A DNA stretch of 64,000 nucleotides from Pseudomonas sp. N040. GTDB taxonomy: Bacteria > Pseudomonadota > Gammaproteobacteria > Pseudomonadales > Pseudomonadaceae. The notes beneath the pieces were generated by a model that searched no databases, was not told where the DNA came from, and was given only the letters and a program-made list of their open reading frames with translations. The stretch covers positions 1 to 64,000 of the forward strand of contig NZ_JADOBE010000012.1 in NCBI RefSeq assembly GCF_015637705.1, given 5' to 3'. Each line of letters begins with the position of its first letter. The first letter of the stretch is position 1. Position numbers and translations under genes: made by a program. This document shows, piece after piece, positions 43,715-52,935 of this stretch.

Positions 43715-44713
43715 ATGACTGGTAATTGTCAGTTCATTCTCGCGCGCATCCCCAGCGGTGCGCTTATGGCCGATTGCTTTCGACTGGAGCAAGCCGCCAT
43801 GCCGGTGCCGAAGGACGGCGAGGTGCTGCTCAAGGCGCGTTATATGTCGATTGATGCCGCCAGCCGGGCCTGGATGCAAGGTGCCACCTACCGTGACGCG
43901 CTCGGAGCGGAAAGCCTGATGGCCGGTCGTGCGCTGGCCGAAGTGCTGGAGTCACGGCATCCGGACTTTACCGCCGGCGAGCTGGTCTTCGCTGAGTTTG
44001 GCTGGCAGCAATACGCCGCCTTGCCGGCACAGGCCTTGCGCAAGCAGCCGGCCTGCACGCCGCTGTCGCACCTGCTCAGTGTGTATGGCGTCAGCGGTCT
44101 GACCGCCTACTTTGGTCTCACCGAAGTCGGTCAGGCGAAATCGGGTGACACCGTGGTGATTTCAGCCGCGGCCGGGGCGGTGGGCGTATTCGCCGGCCAG
44201 ATCGCCAAGGCGCTGGGGTGTCGGGTGGTTGGTATCGCCGGTTCGGAAGATAAATGCTGCTGGTTGCGCGAGGAGCTGGGGCTGGATGCGGCGCTCAACT
44301 ACAAGGCTGGCGCGCTGGCAGACAAGCTCAAAGCCGCCTGCCCGAACGGCATTGATGTGTATTTCGACAATGTCGGCGGTCCGATTCTGGAAACGGCACT
44401 CACGCTGATGAACCTGCACGGCCGCATCGTCTGCTGTGGTGCGGTTTCCGCTTACGACAGTGGTGTTCCGGCGCCAGGCTTGTGCGGTGTGCCGTTCCAA
44501 CTGGTGGTCAAGCGCCTGAGCATGCGCGGTTTTATCGTCTCGGACTTCTTCGGCCAGCTTGATGAGGCACAGGCGCAGCTGCATGCCTGGGTGGAGCAGG
44601 GCGCTATCCGGGTGTTCGAGGACATCATTGACGGGTTCGACAGCCTTCCAGCCGCTTTGATCGGTCTGTTGCACGGTGAGAACCGCGGCAAGCGGATGGT
44701 GAAAATCAGCTGA
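43715..44713 (+). CDS. medium-chain NADP-dependent oxidoreductase, CurA/PTGR-like
   Basis: A 332-residue zinc-independent medium-chain reductase. The nucleotide motif is TVVISAAAGAVGVFAGQIAKALG (about 148-170), with GIAGSEDKCCWL after it. The family (leukotriene dehydrogenase, CurA) reduces alkenals, enones or other activated double bonds. It could reduce an unsaturated intermediate of the island's pathway. No metal-binding cysteine lobe is present. Co-directional with the genes on both sides. Confidence 0.87.
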   Translation: MTGNCQFILARIPSGALMADCFRLEQAAMPVPKDGEVLLKARYMSIDAASRAWMQGATYRDALGAESLMAGRALAEVLESRHPDFTAGELVFAEFGWQQYAALPAQALRKQPACTPLSHLLSVYGVSGLTAYFGLTEVGQAKSGDTVVISAAAGAVGVFAGQIAKALGCRVVGIAGSEDKCCWLREELGLDAALNYKAGALADKLKAACPNGIDVYFDNVGGPILETALTLMNLHGRIVCCGAVSAYDSGVPAPGLCGVPFQLVVKRLSMRGFIVSDFFGQLDEAQAQLHAWVEQGAIRVFEDIIDGFDSLPAALIGLLHGENRGKRMVKIS

Positions 44714-44834
44714 GGCAGTGTGTTGTAACTGTTGCAATCGTCCGTGACCCGTCAGTCGCACGACACGGACAGAATTTATGTCCATCCGCAGGCTGCGTTG
44801 CCGATGTGACCCGACCACCGAGAGGTTTTTGCCC

Positions 44835-46112
44835 GTGCGCCGTTATTCAATGCTTTTGCTGCTGATCATCATCAACATACTGAGCTATGTGGACCGGCAC
44901 ATGTTGCCGGCGTTTGCCAGCGAGATCACTGCGGACCTGGAATTATCGCGCCAGCAGTTCGGGCTGCTCACCGGCTTTGCCTTCGTCACCGTGTATGCCC
45001 TCAGCGGGCCGCTGATGGGGGTGCTGGCCGATCGCTTCAATCCGAGCAAGGTGATCGCCTGCGGCATCCTGTTGTGGAGTGCCATGACCTTCTGCACCGG
45101 GCTGGCCAAGAACTTCCTGCATCTGTTGCTGCCGCGCATGGCCATCGGGGTGGGCGAGGCGACCCTGCATCCGGCGGCGGCGGGCATCATTGGCCGGCTG
45201 TTTGCTCCCGACCAGCGAGCCACGGTGTTCGGCATGTTTTTCATGGGCAGTCAGATCGGCCTGGGCCTGGCCTACTGGTTGGCCGGCAGCGTCGGTGCCG
45301 AGCTCGGCTGGCGCAACATGTTCCTCCTGCTCGGCGCGCTCGGCGTGCTGTGCTCGTTGTTGCTGCTGCCTTTCTTCAATTTCACCAGCAGCAAGCTGCC
45401 GGAAAGCGCTGTCGCGCATGCATCCAGCGGGGCCACTGTCGGCGCCATGCTGCGTGAGCTGGGTGCGACCTTTCGTGGGAATGCCAATTTCCGCAACGCG
45501 GTGCTGGGCATGTCGCTTCTGCACATGCTCTATGCCGCAACGCAGTTCATGCAGCTGTGGCTGGTGGCCGACAAGGGGATTGCCGAGGCCGATGCTTCTT
45601 CACTGTATGGCGGCATCTTCCTGCTCACGGCGATTCCTTCGTCGCTGCTCGGGGGGATCGCAGCCGACTGGTTTTGCCGGCGCTTCGCCACCACTCGCGC
45701 CCTGTTTGTGCTGCTGGTGATAGTGTTCAGCGCGCCGTTGCTGATCCTGTTTCGCCTGTCCTCGCCTGAGTCGCCTTTCTTTCTGGTGGGCATGGGCGTG
45801 TCGGTGTTCATGCTGGCGTTTCCCTATGGGGCGATGTTCTCGCTGGTGCTGGACAATGCACCGCCCAGCATCCAGTCCACCGCAGTCGGCTTCACCATGT
45901 TTATCGCCAATGTGCTGGTGATCGGCACGGGTACCTTTGCCATTGGTTTCTTCGCGGATGTTTTCCAAGCGCAAGGTTTTGCCAGTCCGTTGACCAGTGC
46001 GCTACTAGGGGCTGATGTCATCACGGTGTTGTCGCTGCTGTTCTTTTTACAGTTGCATCTGGCGACCAGGGTTAAGCGTGCCTCAGCAGCGCTGTGCACT
46101 GAGGTGGTGTAA
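44835..46112 (+). CDS. MFS transporter, spinster-like
   Basis: A 425-residue twelve-helix major facilitator. Visible marks: NILSYVDRHMLPAF in helix 1, the loop-2 motif GVLADRFNPSKV, and a matched second half. GTG at 44835 is preferred since GAGAGG lies nine bases upstream; the ATG at 44778 would add 19 charged residues. A decayed duplicate of codons 55-120 lies at 52685-52878. It probably imports the pathway substrate or exports a product. Its stop overlaps the ATG of the TetR gene by one base. Confidence 0.88.
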   Translation: MRRYSMLLLLIIINILSYVDRHMLPAFASEITADLELSRQQFGLLTGFAFVTVYALSGPLMGVLADRFNPSKVIACGILLWSAMTFCTGLAKNFLHLLLPRMAIGVGEATLHPAAAGIIGRLFAPDQRATVFGMFFMGSQIGLGLAYWLAGSVGAELGWRNMFLLLGALGVLCSLLLLPFFNFTSSKLPESAVAHASSGATVGAMLRELGATFRGNANFRNAVLGMSLLHMLYAATQFMQLWLVADKGIAEADASSLYGGIFLLTAIPSSLLGGIAADWFCRRFATTRALFVLLVIVFSAPLLILFRLSSPESPFFLVGMGVSVFMLAFPYGAMFSLVLDNAPPSIQSTAVGFTMFIANVLVIGTGTFAIGFFADVFQAQGFASPLTSALLGADVITVLSLLFFLQLHLATRVKRASAALCTEVV

Positions 46113-46783
46113 TGCCGAGCGACGTTGCCAGCAGCTCATTACCGAGTTTCGAGAATCAGTTTCTACACCGGGCGCGCTACGCAAAAGGCCGGCAGACCCT
46201 GCAGGCGATTCTCGACGCGACCTATGACCTGATCATTGCCGAAGGCCCGACGGCCGCTTCGCAAAAGGCCATTGCCGAGCGGGCCAGGGTGACGCAGAGC
46301 GCGGTGCGGCATTACTTCCCGACCAAGGAAGAGCTGCTCGCGGCTTTCTTTACCACCGGCATCGAGCGCCTGCAGTCGCTGCTCAAGGCGAAAATCGCCG
46401 AGGTTGGCAGTTGCCCGCGGACCCAGTTGCTGGAAAGCGCCGAACTGCAATTCGGCCGCATCCGTGAAGTGGACGACGTGTTTTTCTTCGAGTCGGTGGC
46501 GTTCTGGCGGCGCCATCCGCGCTACGGCGCGCTGCGCGACAACTGGTACCAGGAACTGCATCGCTACTACCAGCGGCTGCTGCAGCGCATGCATCCCGAA
46601 TGGGCCGAGACCAGCAGTGCAATGGTGGCCTATCAGGTACTCACCCTGATCCTCGGCGGCTGGACCATGGCGGGCCGCTCGCGGCCGTTGCACGGGCAGC
46701 GCCCGCAGCAGGAACTGACGGCAATGCTGCTGAACGGGGTCGAACGGTTGATCGACGCGCCGCTGGCTGCGCGCATCCGATAA
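46112..46783 (+). CDS. TetR-family regulator, paralogue 2
   Basis: A 223-residue repressor with the helix-turn-helix TLQAILDATYDLIIAEGPTAASQKAIAERARVTQSAVRHYFPTKEELL. It is a close paralogue of the regulator at 33290-33910. It is translationally coupled to the MFS gene (TAATG). Its likely targets are the MFS operon and the dioxygenase gene just downstream; the effector is unknown. Confidence 0.9.
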   Translation: MPSDVASSSLPSFENQFLHRARYAKGRQTLQAILDATYDLIIAEGPTAASQKAIAERARVTQSAVRHYFPTKEELLAAFFTTGIERLQSLLKAKIAEVGSCPRTQLLESAELQFGRIREVDDVFFFESVAFWRRHPRYGALRDNWYQELHRYYQRLLQRMHPEWAETSSAMVAYQVLTLILGGWTMAGRSRPLHGQRPQQELTAMLLNGVERLIDAPLAARIR

Positions 46784-46906
46784 GCGGGCGCAAAAAAACA
46801 ACTCGACTAAGTGGTATCTTGAGTTTTTTGCTTGTATCCTGTGCGCCAGTGGCTCCCGAACCGGGCCTGCCCGCAAGGCGCAACCGCAGCTAGAGGATCA
46901 TCAGAC

Positions 46907-47959
46907 ATGAGCAACGCAGCACTCTCCAAGATCGATCATCCCGCCGCCTGGACTGTCAAAAGCCTGATGGCGCAACAGGACAAGTGGATCTACCAATTTA
47001 CCGCGCAAGACATTGCCGAGCTGGACGCGGCCCTGCAGCAGGTCAAGGCCCGCGGGCTGATCGTGCCCAAGTTCGGCAAGGACGATTTCCCCATGCCCAA
47101 GCTGGCGGCAAAGCTCAAGGGATTCCTGCAGAGCCTGAGCACCGGCATGGGTATCTTTTATCTCAAGGGTTTCCCCGTTGAGCGCTTCAGCAAGGACGAT
47201 GCCAGTGCGATCTTCTGGGGGATTGGCACCTACATCGGCCGGCCCTGGCAGCAGAATGCCCGCGGCCATGTGCTGGGTGACGTGATCAATGAAGGTCGTG
47301 ATCCGGTAAAAGACATGAATGCCCGTGGTTACCAGTCGACCGCAGAACTCGATCTGCATACCGACGGTGCCGATATCGTCGGCCTGCTGTGCCTCAAGCA
47401 GGCCCCTGAAGGTGGCGAGAATCAGCTGTGCAGCGCGGTCTCGGTATTCAACAAGGTGATCGAGGACAACCCGGCGGCGGCCCAACACCTGCTGGAAACC
47501 GAGTATTGCTTCGACTGGCGCGGTGAGCAGCAGCCCGGCGAGAAGCCCTATTACCGCTCCAAGCTGGTTACCCGGCAGGAAGATGGCAGCGTTGCCTTTT
47601 TCTGCATCACCGAGTATGTGCGCAGCGCCCAGCGCTTCGAAGAGGTACCGCGCCTGAGCGGCGAGGACCTCGCGGCATTCGATGCCTACAACAAGGCCAA
47701 GTGGGACGAGTCGCTGGTGCTGCGCCTGCGTCAGGTGCCCGGTGACATGCTGTTTCTCAACAACCATTTCATGATGCATGCACGCAGTGAGTTCAAGGAT
47801 GCCGAGGATCCCAGGGAGCGCCGCCACCTGCGCCGCCTGTGGCTGGAAACCGATGACTGGCATGGCAAGCGTCCTGCAGCAATGAACACCCTGCTGGTCA
47901 ACGCGCGCAACTACTGGGAAAAGAATGATGTCGGCGTGCAGATGTGGGACCACAAGTAA
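46907..47959 (+). CDS. TauD/TfdA-family dioxygenase, paralogue 2
   Basis: A 350-residue Fe(II)/2-oxoglutarate oxygenase, paralogue of the protein at 37668-38735. The iron-binding block reads ELDLHTDGADIVGLLCLKQAPEGGENQL, and the distal His lies in FLNNHFMMHARSEFKD with RRHLRRLWLE after it. The ATG at 46907 follows GAGGA. It begins 52 bp before a sulfurtransferase gene and after the paralogous TetR gene. Retention of all ligands in both copies implies both are active, perhaps on different substrates. Confidence 0.88.
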   Translation: MSNAALSKIDHPAAWTVKSLMAQQDKWIYQFTAQDIAELDAALQQVKARGLIVPKFGKDDFPMPKLAAKLKGFLQSLSTGMGIFYLKGFPVERFSKDDASAIFWGIGTYIGRPWQQNARGHVLGDVINEGRDPVKDMNARGYQSTAELDLHTDGADIVGLLCLKQAPEGGENQLCSAVSVFNKVIEDNPAAAQHLLETEYCFDWRGEQQPGEKPYYRSKLVTRQEDGSVAFFCITEYVRSAQRFEEVPRLSGEDLAAFDAYNKAKWDESLVLRLRQVPGDMLFLNNHFMMHARSEFKDAEDPRERRHLRRLWLETDDWHGKRPAAMNTLLVNARNYWEKNDVGVQMWDHK

Positions 47960-48010
47960 CCGTGCCGTATGACAGCCTTGGCCGACCAACCTTGACGAGA
48001 AACAAGCAGC

Positions 48011-48850
48011 ATGAGCAGTCCGGTAATTGAGGTGGCACAACTGGTGGAAGCAATGGCACGCGGGGCGAAGCTCGCCATCGTCGATTGCCGTTTCGATCCG
48101 CTGAATCCTGCCGCCGGGGAGCAGGCCTACAGGACCGGGCATATTCCGGGTGCGCATTACGCGCATCTGGAAAATGACCTGGCGGCGCGGGACAAGTCCA
48201 GCGGCGGACGCCACCCGATTCCTTCAGTGGACGAGTTCACTGCATTGATGGCCCGTTATGGCGTCGACGCCGATACCCTGCTGGTCTGCTATGACGCCGG
48301 CGACCTGGCCGCTGCGGCGCGCCTGTGGTGGACTGCGCGGTACTTCGGCCTGGCCCGCGTGGCGGTGCTCAATGGCGGCTATGCCGCCTGGCTGGCGGCC
48401 AACCAAGCCAGCGTGACGACGCCGGCGGCTGCCGGCAACGGCACCTTCAGCGCCACGCCGAACCCGGCCATGAGCGTTGATTTCGCTGCGGTGTGCTATG
48501 GCGAGCATCGCCCGCTACTGGTCGACAGTCGCGATCCGCCGCGCTTTAGCGGCGAGGTCGAGCCGATTGATATGCAGGCCGGGCATATCCCGGGGGCGAT
48601 CAACCTGCCGTGGCGCCTGTCGCTGGGCGACAACGGCCTGCTGCGCAGCGCCGAGGAGATGCGCCAGCGCTGGCAGCCACTGCTCAAGGGGCAAGCAGCG
48701 CCTATCCTGTATTGCGGCTCCGGCGTCACCGCCTGCGTCAACCTGCTGGCCCTGGAGGTCGCCGGCCTGCAGGGGGCGCGCTTGTATCCCGGCAGCTGGA
48801 GTGACTGGTGCCAGCACGGTGGTGCGGTGGCTACTGGCCTGAGTGGCTAG
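48011..48850 (+). CDS. thiosulfate/3-mercaptopyruvate sulfurtransferase
   Basis: A 279-residue protein with two rhodanese domains. The catalytic Cys235 lies in YCGSGVTAC, the loop typical of 3-mercaptopyruvate sulfurtransferase; the equivalent place in the first domain reads CYDAGDLAA with Asp. It moves sulfane sulfur to cyanide, thiols or sulfite. Beside SoxCD it could process thiosulfate or persulfide formed during organosulfur breakdown. No signal peptide, so cytoplasmic. Confidence 0.9.
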   Translation: MSSPVIEVAQLVEAMARGAKLAIVDCRFDPLNPAAGEQAYRTGHIPGAHYAHLENDLAARDKSSGGRHPIPSVDEFTALMARYGVDADTLLVCYDAGDLAAAARLWWTARYFGLARVAVLNGGYAAWLAANQASVTTPAAAGNGTFSATPNPAMSVDFAAVCYGEHRPLLVDSRDPPRFSGEVEPIDMQAGHIPGAINLPWRLSLGDNGLLRSAEEMRQRWQPLLKGQAAPILYCGSGVTACVNLLALEVAGLQGARLYPGSWSDWCQHGGAVATGLSG

Positions 48851-48885
48851 TTCATCAGTCACTTTCGGCGCCCGAGGCCCTGTTA

Positions 48886-48971
48886 CCGCGTTGCCGCTTC
48901 TCGCCATAGCCCTGCTATGACTCGTCGCGGCGCCTTGTTTCAGAACCTCGCTCAGCCAAACTTGAGTTGAG
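48886..48971. repeat. 85-bp intergenic repeat, copy 1
   Basis: CGCGTTGCCGCTTCTCGCCATAG and the following CCCTGCTATGACTCGT with GCTCAG align with 52612-52697 at about 70 percent. The centre CATAGNNCTGCTATG is an imperfect palindrome. It lies between the sulfurtransferase and soxC genes. Confidence 0.65.
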
Positions 48972-49026
48972 CAACTAGCCTTGCAGGCTACTCGCGGATC
49001 TAACTGAATCAGCACGGAGTTTTGCC

Positions 49027-50382
49027 ATGACAGGATTGCCTACCCAGCCGGGACACTTGCGTCCGGCGCCGGAAAACTTCCTCAGCGCCGAGCAGATCGG
49101 CGAGGTCAAGGCCGGCCGCCGCGACTTCCTGCGCAGCAGCCTGCTGGCCGCCACCGCGGCACTGGTGGCGCCGCTGACGGCACGCGCCGCGGCCGGCAGC
49201 GGCGATCCGGACATCCTCAAGCTGCCCGAGTGGAGTACTTCATCCGGCCGGCCGGTGGTTGAGCGTCCCTATGGCAGTCCGTCGAAATACGAAAGCCAGC
49301 TCGTGCGTCGCGACTTGCCGGGCGTGTTGTCCAAGGTTCCCGGAAACTCGGTGTCCTTCACCCCGTTGCAGGGGCTGTTCGGCATCATCACGCCGTCCGG
49401 GCTGCACTACGAGCGACATCACCAGGGCTGGCAGGATATCGACCCTGCGCGTCACCGGCTGATGATCACCGCTTCCAACCCGGCCTTTATCAAGCAGGCC
49501 AAGGTCTACACCATGGACGACCTGCTGCGCTTGCCGAGTGTGTCGCGTATTCACTTTCTCGAGTGTGGCGGCAATGGCGCCAGCGAGTGGGGCGCGGCCA
49601 CCTTTCCCACGGTGCAGTACACCCACGGCATGCTCTCCTGCTCGGAGTTCACCGGCGTCCCGTTGCGCCTGCTGCTGGAGGACTGCGGGGTCGACTACAA
49701 GAAGGCTCGCTACGTGCTAGCCGAGGGTGCCGACGGCGCCACGCTGACCCGCACCATTGCGATGGAAATGATCGAGTCGGGTGAGGTGTTGGTTGCCTAC
49801 GGGCAGAATGGTGAAATGCTGCGCCCGGAAAATGGCTACCCGCTGCGCCTGATCGTGCCGGGGGCGCAGGGCGTGTCCTGGGTGAAGTGGCTGCGGCGCA
49901 TCGAGGTGGGCGATCAGCCTTTCGCTTCTCGTGAAGAGACCCTCAGCTATGTCGATCTGCTGCCCGATGGCATGCACCGCCAGTACACCACCATCAATGA
50001 ATGCAAGTCGGTCATCACCAGCCCGTCCGGCGGGCAGACCCTGCTCAGCCAGGGCTTCTTCAATGTCACCGGGCTGGCCTGGTCGGGCCGCGGCAAGATC
50101 AAGCAGGTGGATGTTTCCTTCGATGGCGGGCGCAACTGGAAGCCGGCGCGGCTGGACAGCGCGGTGCTCAGCAAGGCGCTGACCCGCTTCAATATCGACT
50201 GGGTCTGGGATGGCCGACCGGCCATCCTGCAGTCGCGGGCGATCGATGAAACCGGCTATGTGCAGCCTAGCTATAAGCAGTTGCGTGCGGTGCGTGGCAG
50301 TCAGTCGACCTACCACAACAATGCGATCCAGTCCTGGGAAGTGCTGGCCAGCGGTGAGGTGAACAATGTCCAGGTTCTCTGA
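49027..50382 (+). CDS. soxC: SoxC-like molybdenum sulfite/sulfane dehydrogenase subunit
   Basis: A 451-residue periplasmic molybdopterin enzyme. The Tat signal is R31-R32-DFLRSSLLAATAALVAPLTARA. Cys180 in HFLECGGNGASEW is the probable molybdenum ligand. The C-terminal dimerisation domain is present (INECKSVITSPSGGQ...VDVSFDGGRNW). With SoxD, SoxC oxidises sulfane sulfur on SoxY, and related pairs oxidise sulfite. Since no soxXYZAB genes are here, sulfite released by the desulfinase is the likelier substrate. It overlaps the soxD gene by 17 bp. Confidence 0.9.
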   Translation: MTGLPTQPGHLRPAPENFLSAEQIGEVKAGRRDFLRSSLLAATAALVAPLTARAAAGSGDPDILKLPEWSTSSGRPVVERPYGSPSKYESQLVRRDLPGVLSKVPGNSVSFTPLQGLFGIITPSGLHYERHHQGWQDIDPARHRLMITASNPAFIKQAKVYTMDDLLRLPSVSRIHFLECGGNGASEWGAATFPTVQYTHGMLSCSEFTGVPLRLLLEDCGVDYKKARYVLAEGADGATLTRTIAMEMIESGEVLVAYGQNGEMLRPENGYPLRLIVPGAQGVSWVKWLRRIEVGDQPFASREETLSYVDLLPDGMHRQYTTINECKSVITSPSGGQTLLSQGFFNVTGLAWSGRGKIKQVDVSFDGGRNWKPARLDSAVLSKALTRFNIDWVWDGRPAILQSRAIDETGYVQPSYKQLRAVRGSQSTYHNNAIQSWEVLASGEVNNVQVL

Positions 50383-51124
50383 TGCGTTGCTGTACGCCAC
50401 CCTGCTGGGCAGCGCCTTGCCGGCAGTGGCGAGCGATGACTTTTCCGGTATTGGCCGTGCGGCCACGCCGGCCGAGGTCAAGGCCTGGGATATCGACGTG
50501 CGTGCGGACTTTCTCGGCCTGCCGCCCGGTTCCGGCAGCGTGGCCCAGGGCCAGGCGATCTTTGCCGCCAAGTGCGCTGCCTGCCACGGTGTGGCGGGTG
50601 AGTCGGCGGCCATGTTCACCCCGCTGATCGGTGGCACCACGGCTGACGACAGCAAGACGGGCCGGGTGGCCAGTCTCAGCGCCGGTCCCACGCGGGTGCG
50701 TACCGTATTCATGAAGCTGCCGACCATTTCCTCGCTGTTCGACTACATCCAGCGCGCCATGCCCTGGACCCAGCCGAAGTCGCTCAAGCCCGACGAGGTG
50801 TATGCCGTGATGGCGTACATGCTCAACCTGGCGCAGATAGTCCCGGCGGACTTCACCCTGAGCCAGCAGAACATGGCCGAGGTGCAGCAGCGCCTGCCCA
50901 ACCGCAACGGCATGACCACCGACCACGGCTTGTGGCCAGGCGCACCGGCCAGCCAGGGCGGCATGGGCAATGGCGGGCAGCCGGATGTGCAGGCACAACG
51001 CTGCATGCAGGACTGTGCCGAGAGCATCCAGCTGGGTACACCGGTTCCGCCACCGCTGCGCAAGGTAGCCGGCAGCCCGGCCGCGCAGAACCGCAGTATC
51101 GGCGGCGTGCGCGGCACCCCTTAA
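50366..51124 (+). CDS. soxD: SoxD-like cytochrome c
   Basis: A 252-residue exported c-type cytochrome. A signal peptide (LLYATLLGSALPAVA) is followed by the SoxD mark IGRAATPAEVKAWDIDVRADFLGLPPGSGSVAQGQ and a single heme site CAACHG near residue 71. It should accept electrons from SoxC and pass them to the respiratory chain. It is shorter than the di-heme SoxD of Paracoccus. Overlap with soxC shows the two are made together. Confidence 0.88.
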   Translation: MSRFSDALLYATLLGSALPAVASDDFSGIGRAATPAEVKAWDIDVRADFLGLPPGSGSVAQGQAIFAAKCAACHGVAGESAAMFTPLIGGTTADDSKTGRVASLSAGPTRVRTVFMKLPTISSLFDYIQRAMPWTQPKSLKPDEVYAVMAYMLNLAQIVPADFTLSQQNMAEVQQRLPNRNGMTTDHGLWPGAPASQGGMGNGGQPDVQAQRCMQDCAESIQLGTPVPPPLRKVAGSPAAQNRSIGGVRGTP

Positions 51125-51198
51125 GCCAACCAGCGAACTTCTTCCCGCCGCCGGCAATGCCGGTGGCGGTGATTGGCGCAACACTGATCAGGATTCCC

Positions 51199-52569
51199 AT
51201 GAATAATCGACACTCCGCGACTACGCCGGCCTCCGGCGCAAAGAGCACTTCCAGTACCTACCTGTGGCTGGTGTTTGCCCTGCTGATCGGCCTGATGATG
51301 TCGAACTACCTGTCGCGGCAGGTGGTCACCGTGCTGTTTCCGTTCCTCAAGGCCGACTGGAGCCTGAGCGACACGCAGCTCGGTTCACTGGTCAGCATGG
51401 CGGCGTTGACGGCGGGGTTGTTTTCCCTGCCGATCTCGCTCTTGGTCGATCGCTATGGCCGGGTTCTCGGCGTGACCCTGATGGCGGTGCTCTGGGGCCT
51501 GGCCACGCTGCTCTGCGCGCTGGCCGGGAACTATCTGTTGCTGTTGGCTGCCCACGTGCTGCTGGGTGTGGCCCAGGCCGCCTTTGGCGGTGCTGGCGGT
51601 GCCATCCTGCTCGGCCTGTTTCCGGCGCGGCAGCATTCGACGGTGATGGGCAGCTTTCTGGCTGCGGCACTGGTTGGCTCGGTATTCAGCATTGTGCTCG
51701 GCGGCATCCTGGCCACGCACTATGGCTGGCGCATGGCATTCAGCGTATTTGGCGTTGTGGCGCTGCTGATGGCGCTGCTGTTCCGTCTGGTGGCACGTGA
51801 ACCGCAGGCCGCGGCGTCGGGTACGGCGGGCGCCGTGTCCGCGGAAAAATTGCCGCTGCGGCAGGCGTTCGGCGCGTTGTTTGCCGCGCCCACCGCCGTC
51901 TATGTCTACCTCGGCTGCGGCCTGCAGATGTTTACCGTGGGCGCCTCTCTGGCTTGGGTCCCCAGTTACCTGAACCGCTACCACGGCCTGCAGCCCGCCG
52001 ACGCCGGCGTCAAGGCCGGCATTTTCGTGCTGGTCTCGGCGGTTGGCATGACCCTCGGCGGCGCGCTGGTGGATCGTCTGGCACGGCAGGCACCGGCGCG
52101 CAAACTGCGCATCACCGCGATCTATACCGGCCTGACCATGCTGCTGTTTGTCGGCGCCTTTGCCATCGCGCCGGGCACCTTGCAGTTGTGGCTGATCGGT
52201 CTCGGCATGCTGGTTTCCGGCGCGCACAGCGGGCCATCGACGGCGATTGTTACCGAGGTCAACGACCCGCGGCTGCGTGCGACAGTGCTGGCGGTGGTCG
52301 CCCTGGCCGTCAGCCTGCTGGGCATGGCACCGGGTCCGTTCGTCACCGGCTTGATTGCCGACCACAGCGACCTGAATACCGCGATGCTGCTGATGCCGGT
52401 GGCCAGCCTGCTGGCCGGGCTGTGTTTCCTCGCGGCCAACCGGCATTATGCAAAGGATGCCCTGCGCTTCCAGGCACCAGCAGAGTCGAGCATTGCAGCG
52501 CTGGAGGAAGAATTTCTGCAGGTGGAGCTGCACGGCGACAGCGATAAAAGCGACAAGCCTGGCCTGTAA
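51199..52569 (+). CDS. MFS transporter
   Basis: A 456-residue twelve-helix major facilitator: LLIGLMMSNYLSRQVVTVLFPFLKADWSLSDTQLGSLVS in helices 1-2 and SLLVDRYGRVLG as the loop-2 motif, with a short acidic tail. Different subgroup from the transporter at 44835 but the same superfamily. The ATG at 51199 is chosen because helix 1 follows soon after; upstream in-frame sequence is low quality. Substrate unknown, probably an anion or sulfur compound given soxCD upstream and YeiH downstream. Confidence 0.88.
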   Translation: MNNRHSATTPASGAKSTSSTYLWLVFALLIGLMMSNYLSRQVVTVLFPFLKADWSLSDTQLGSLVSMAALTAGLFSLPISLLVDRYGRVLGVTLMAVLWGLATLLCALAGNYLLLLAAHVLLGVAQAAFGGAGGAILLGLFPARQHSTVMGSFLAAALVGSVFSIVLGGILATHYGWRMAFSVFGVVALLMALLFRLVAREPQAAASGTAGAVSAEKLPLRQAFGALFAAPTAVYVYLGCGLQMFTVGASLAWVPSYLNRYHGLQPADAGVKAGIFVLVSAVGMTLGGALVDRLARQAPARKLRITAIYTGLTMLLFVGAFAIAPGTLQLWLIGLGMLVSGAHSGPSTAIVTEVNDPRLRATVLAVVALAVSLLGMAPGPFVTGLIADHSDLNTAMLLMPVASLLAGLCFLAANRHYAKDALRFQAPAESSIAALEEEFLQVELHGDSDKSDKPGL

Positions 52570-52611
52570 CCTGTTTGGCTGGTCCGGCAAAGCCAGCGGC
52601 ATCCGTCCCGA

Positions 52612-52697
52612 TTCGGCGTTGTCACTGCGTACCATAGTTCTGCTATGACGCGTTGTGGCTCCTTGATCCAGAGGCGCGCTCAGCGGAATTGGACTGA
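52612..52697. repeat. 85-bp intergenic repeat, copy 2
   Basis: Second copy of the repeat at 48886-48971: GGCGTTGTCACTGCGTACCATAG, then TTCTGCTATGACGCGT and CGCTCAG. It runs straight into the MFS remnant. Confidence 0.65.
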
Positions 52698-52878
52698 ACC
52701 GCCAGCAGTTCAGCCTGCTCACCGGCTTCGCTTTTCTCACCGTGTATGCCTTGAGCGGGCCGCTGATGCGTGTGCTGCCCGATCGCTTTAACCCGAGCAA
52801 GGTGATCGCCGGCGGCTTCCTGCTGTGGAGCGCCAAGACTTTGTAAACCGGCCTGGCGTCGGTGTTCTATTAGCGGCT
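52685..52878 (+). pseudogene. decayed N-terminal MFS fragment
   Basis: Translates to LNRQQFSLLTGFAFLTVYAL, SGPLMRVLPDRFNPSKVIAG and LLWSAKTL followed by TAA, then TGLASVFY and TAG. This matches SRQQFGLLTGFAFVTVYALS... and WSAMTFCTGLAKNF of the MFS gene at 44835-46112, so it is a broken partial duplicate. It lacks a start codon, carries two stops and ends before helix 4. Confidence 0.85.
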
Positions 52879-52935
52879 GCACCGCTCGACGCGGGGCAAG
52901 GCCGTTCTGCCTTCACAACCTGACTGAGTACGCTG

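Noticed and set aside
49027..51124. Part of a complete thiosulfate-oxidising Sox operon
   Set aside because: No soxX, Y, Z, A or B gene is found in the window; only the C-D pair is present.
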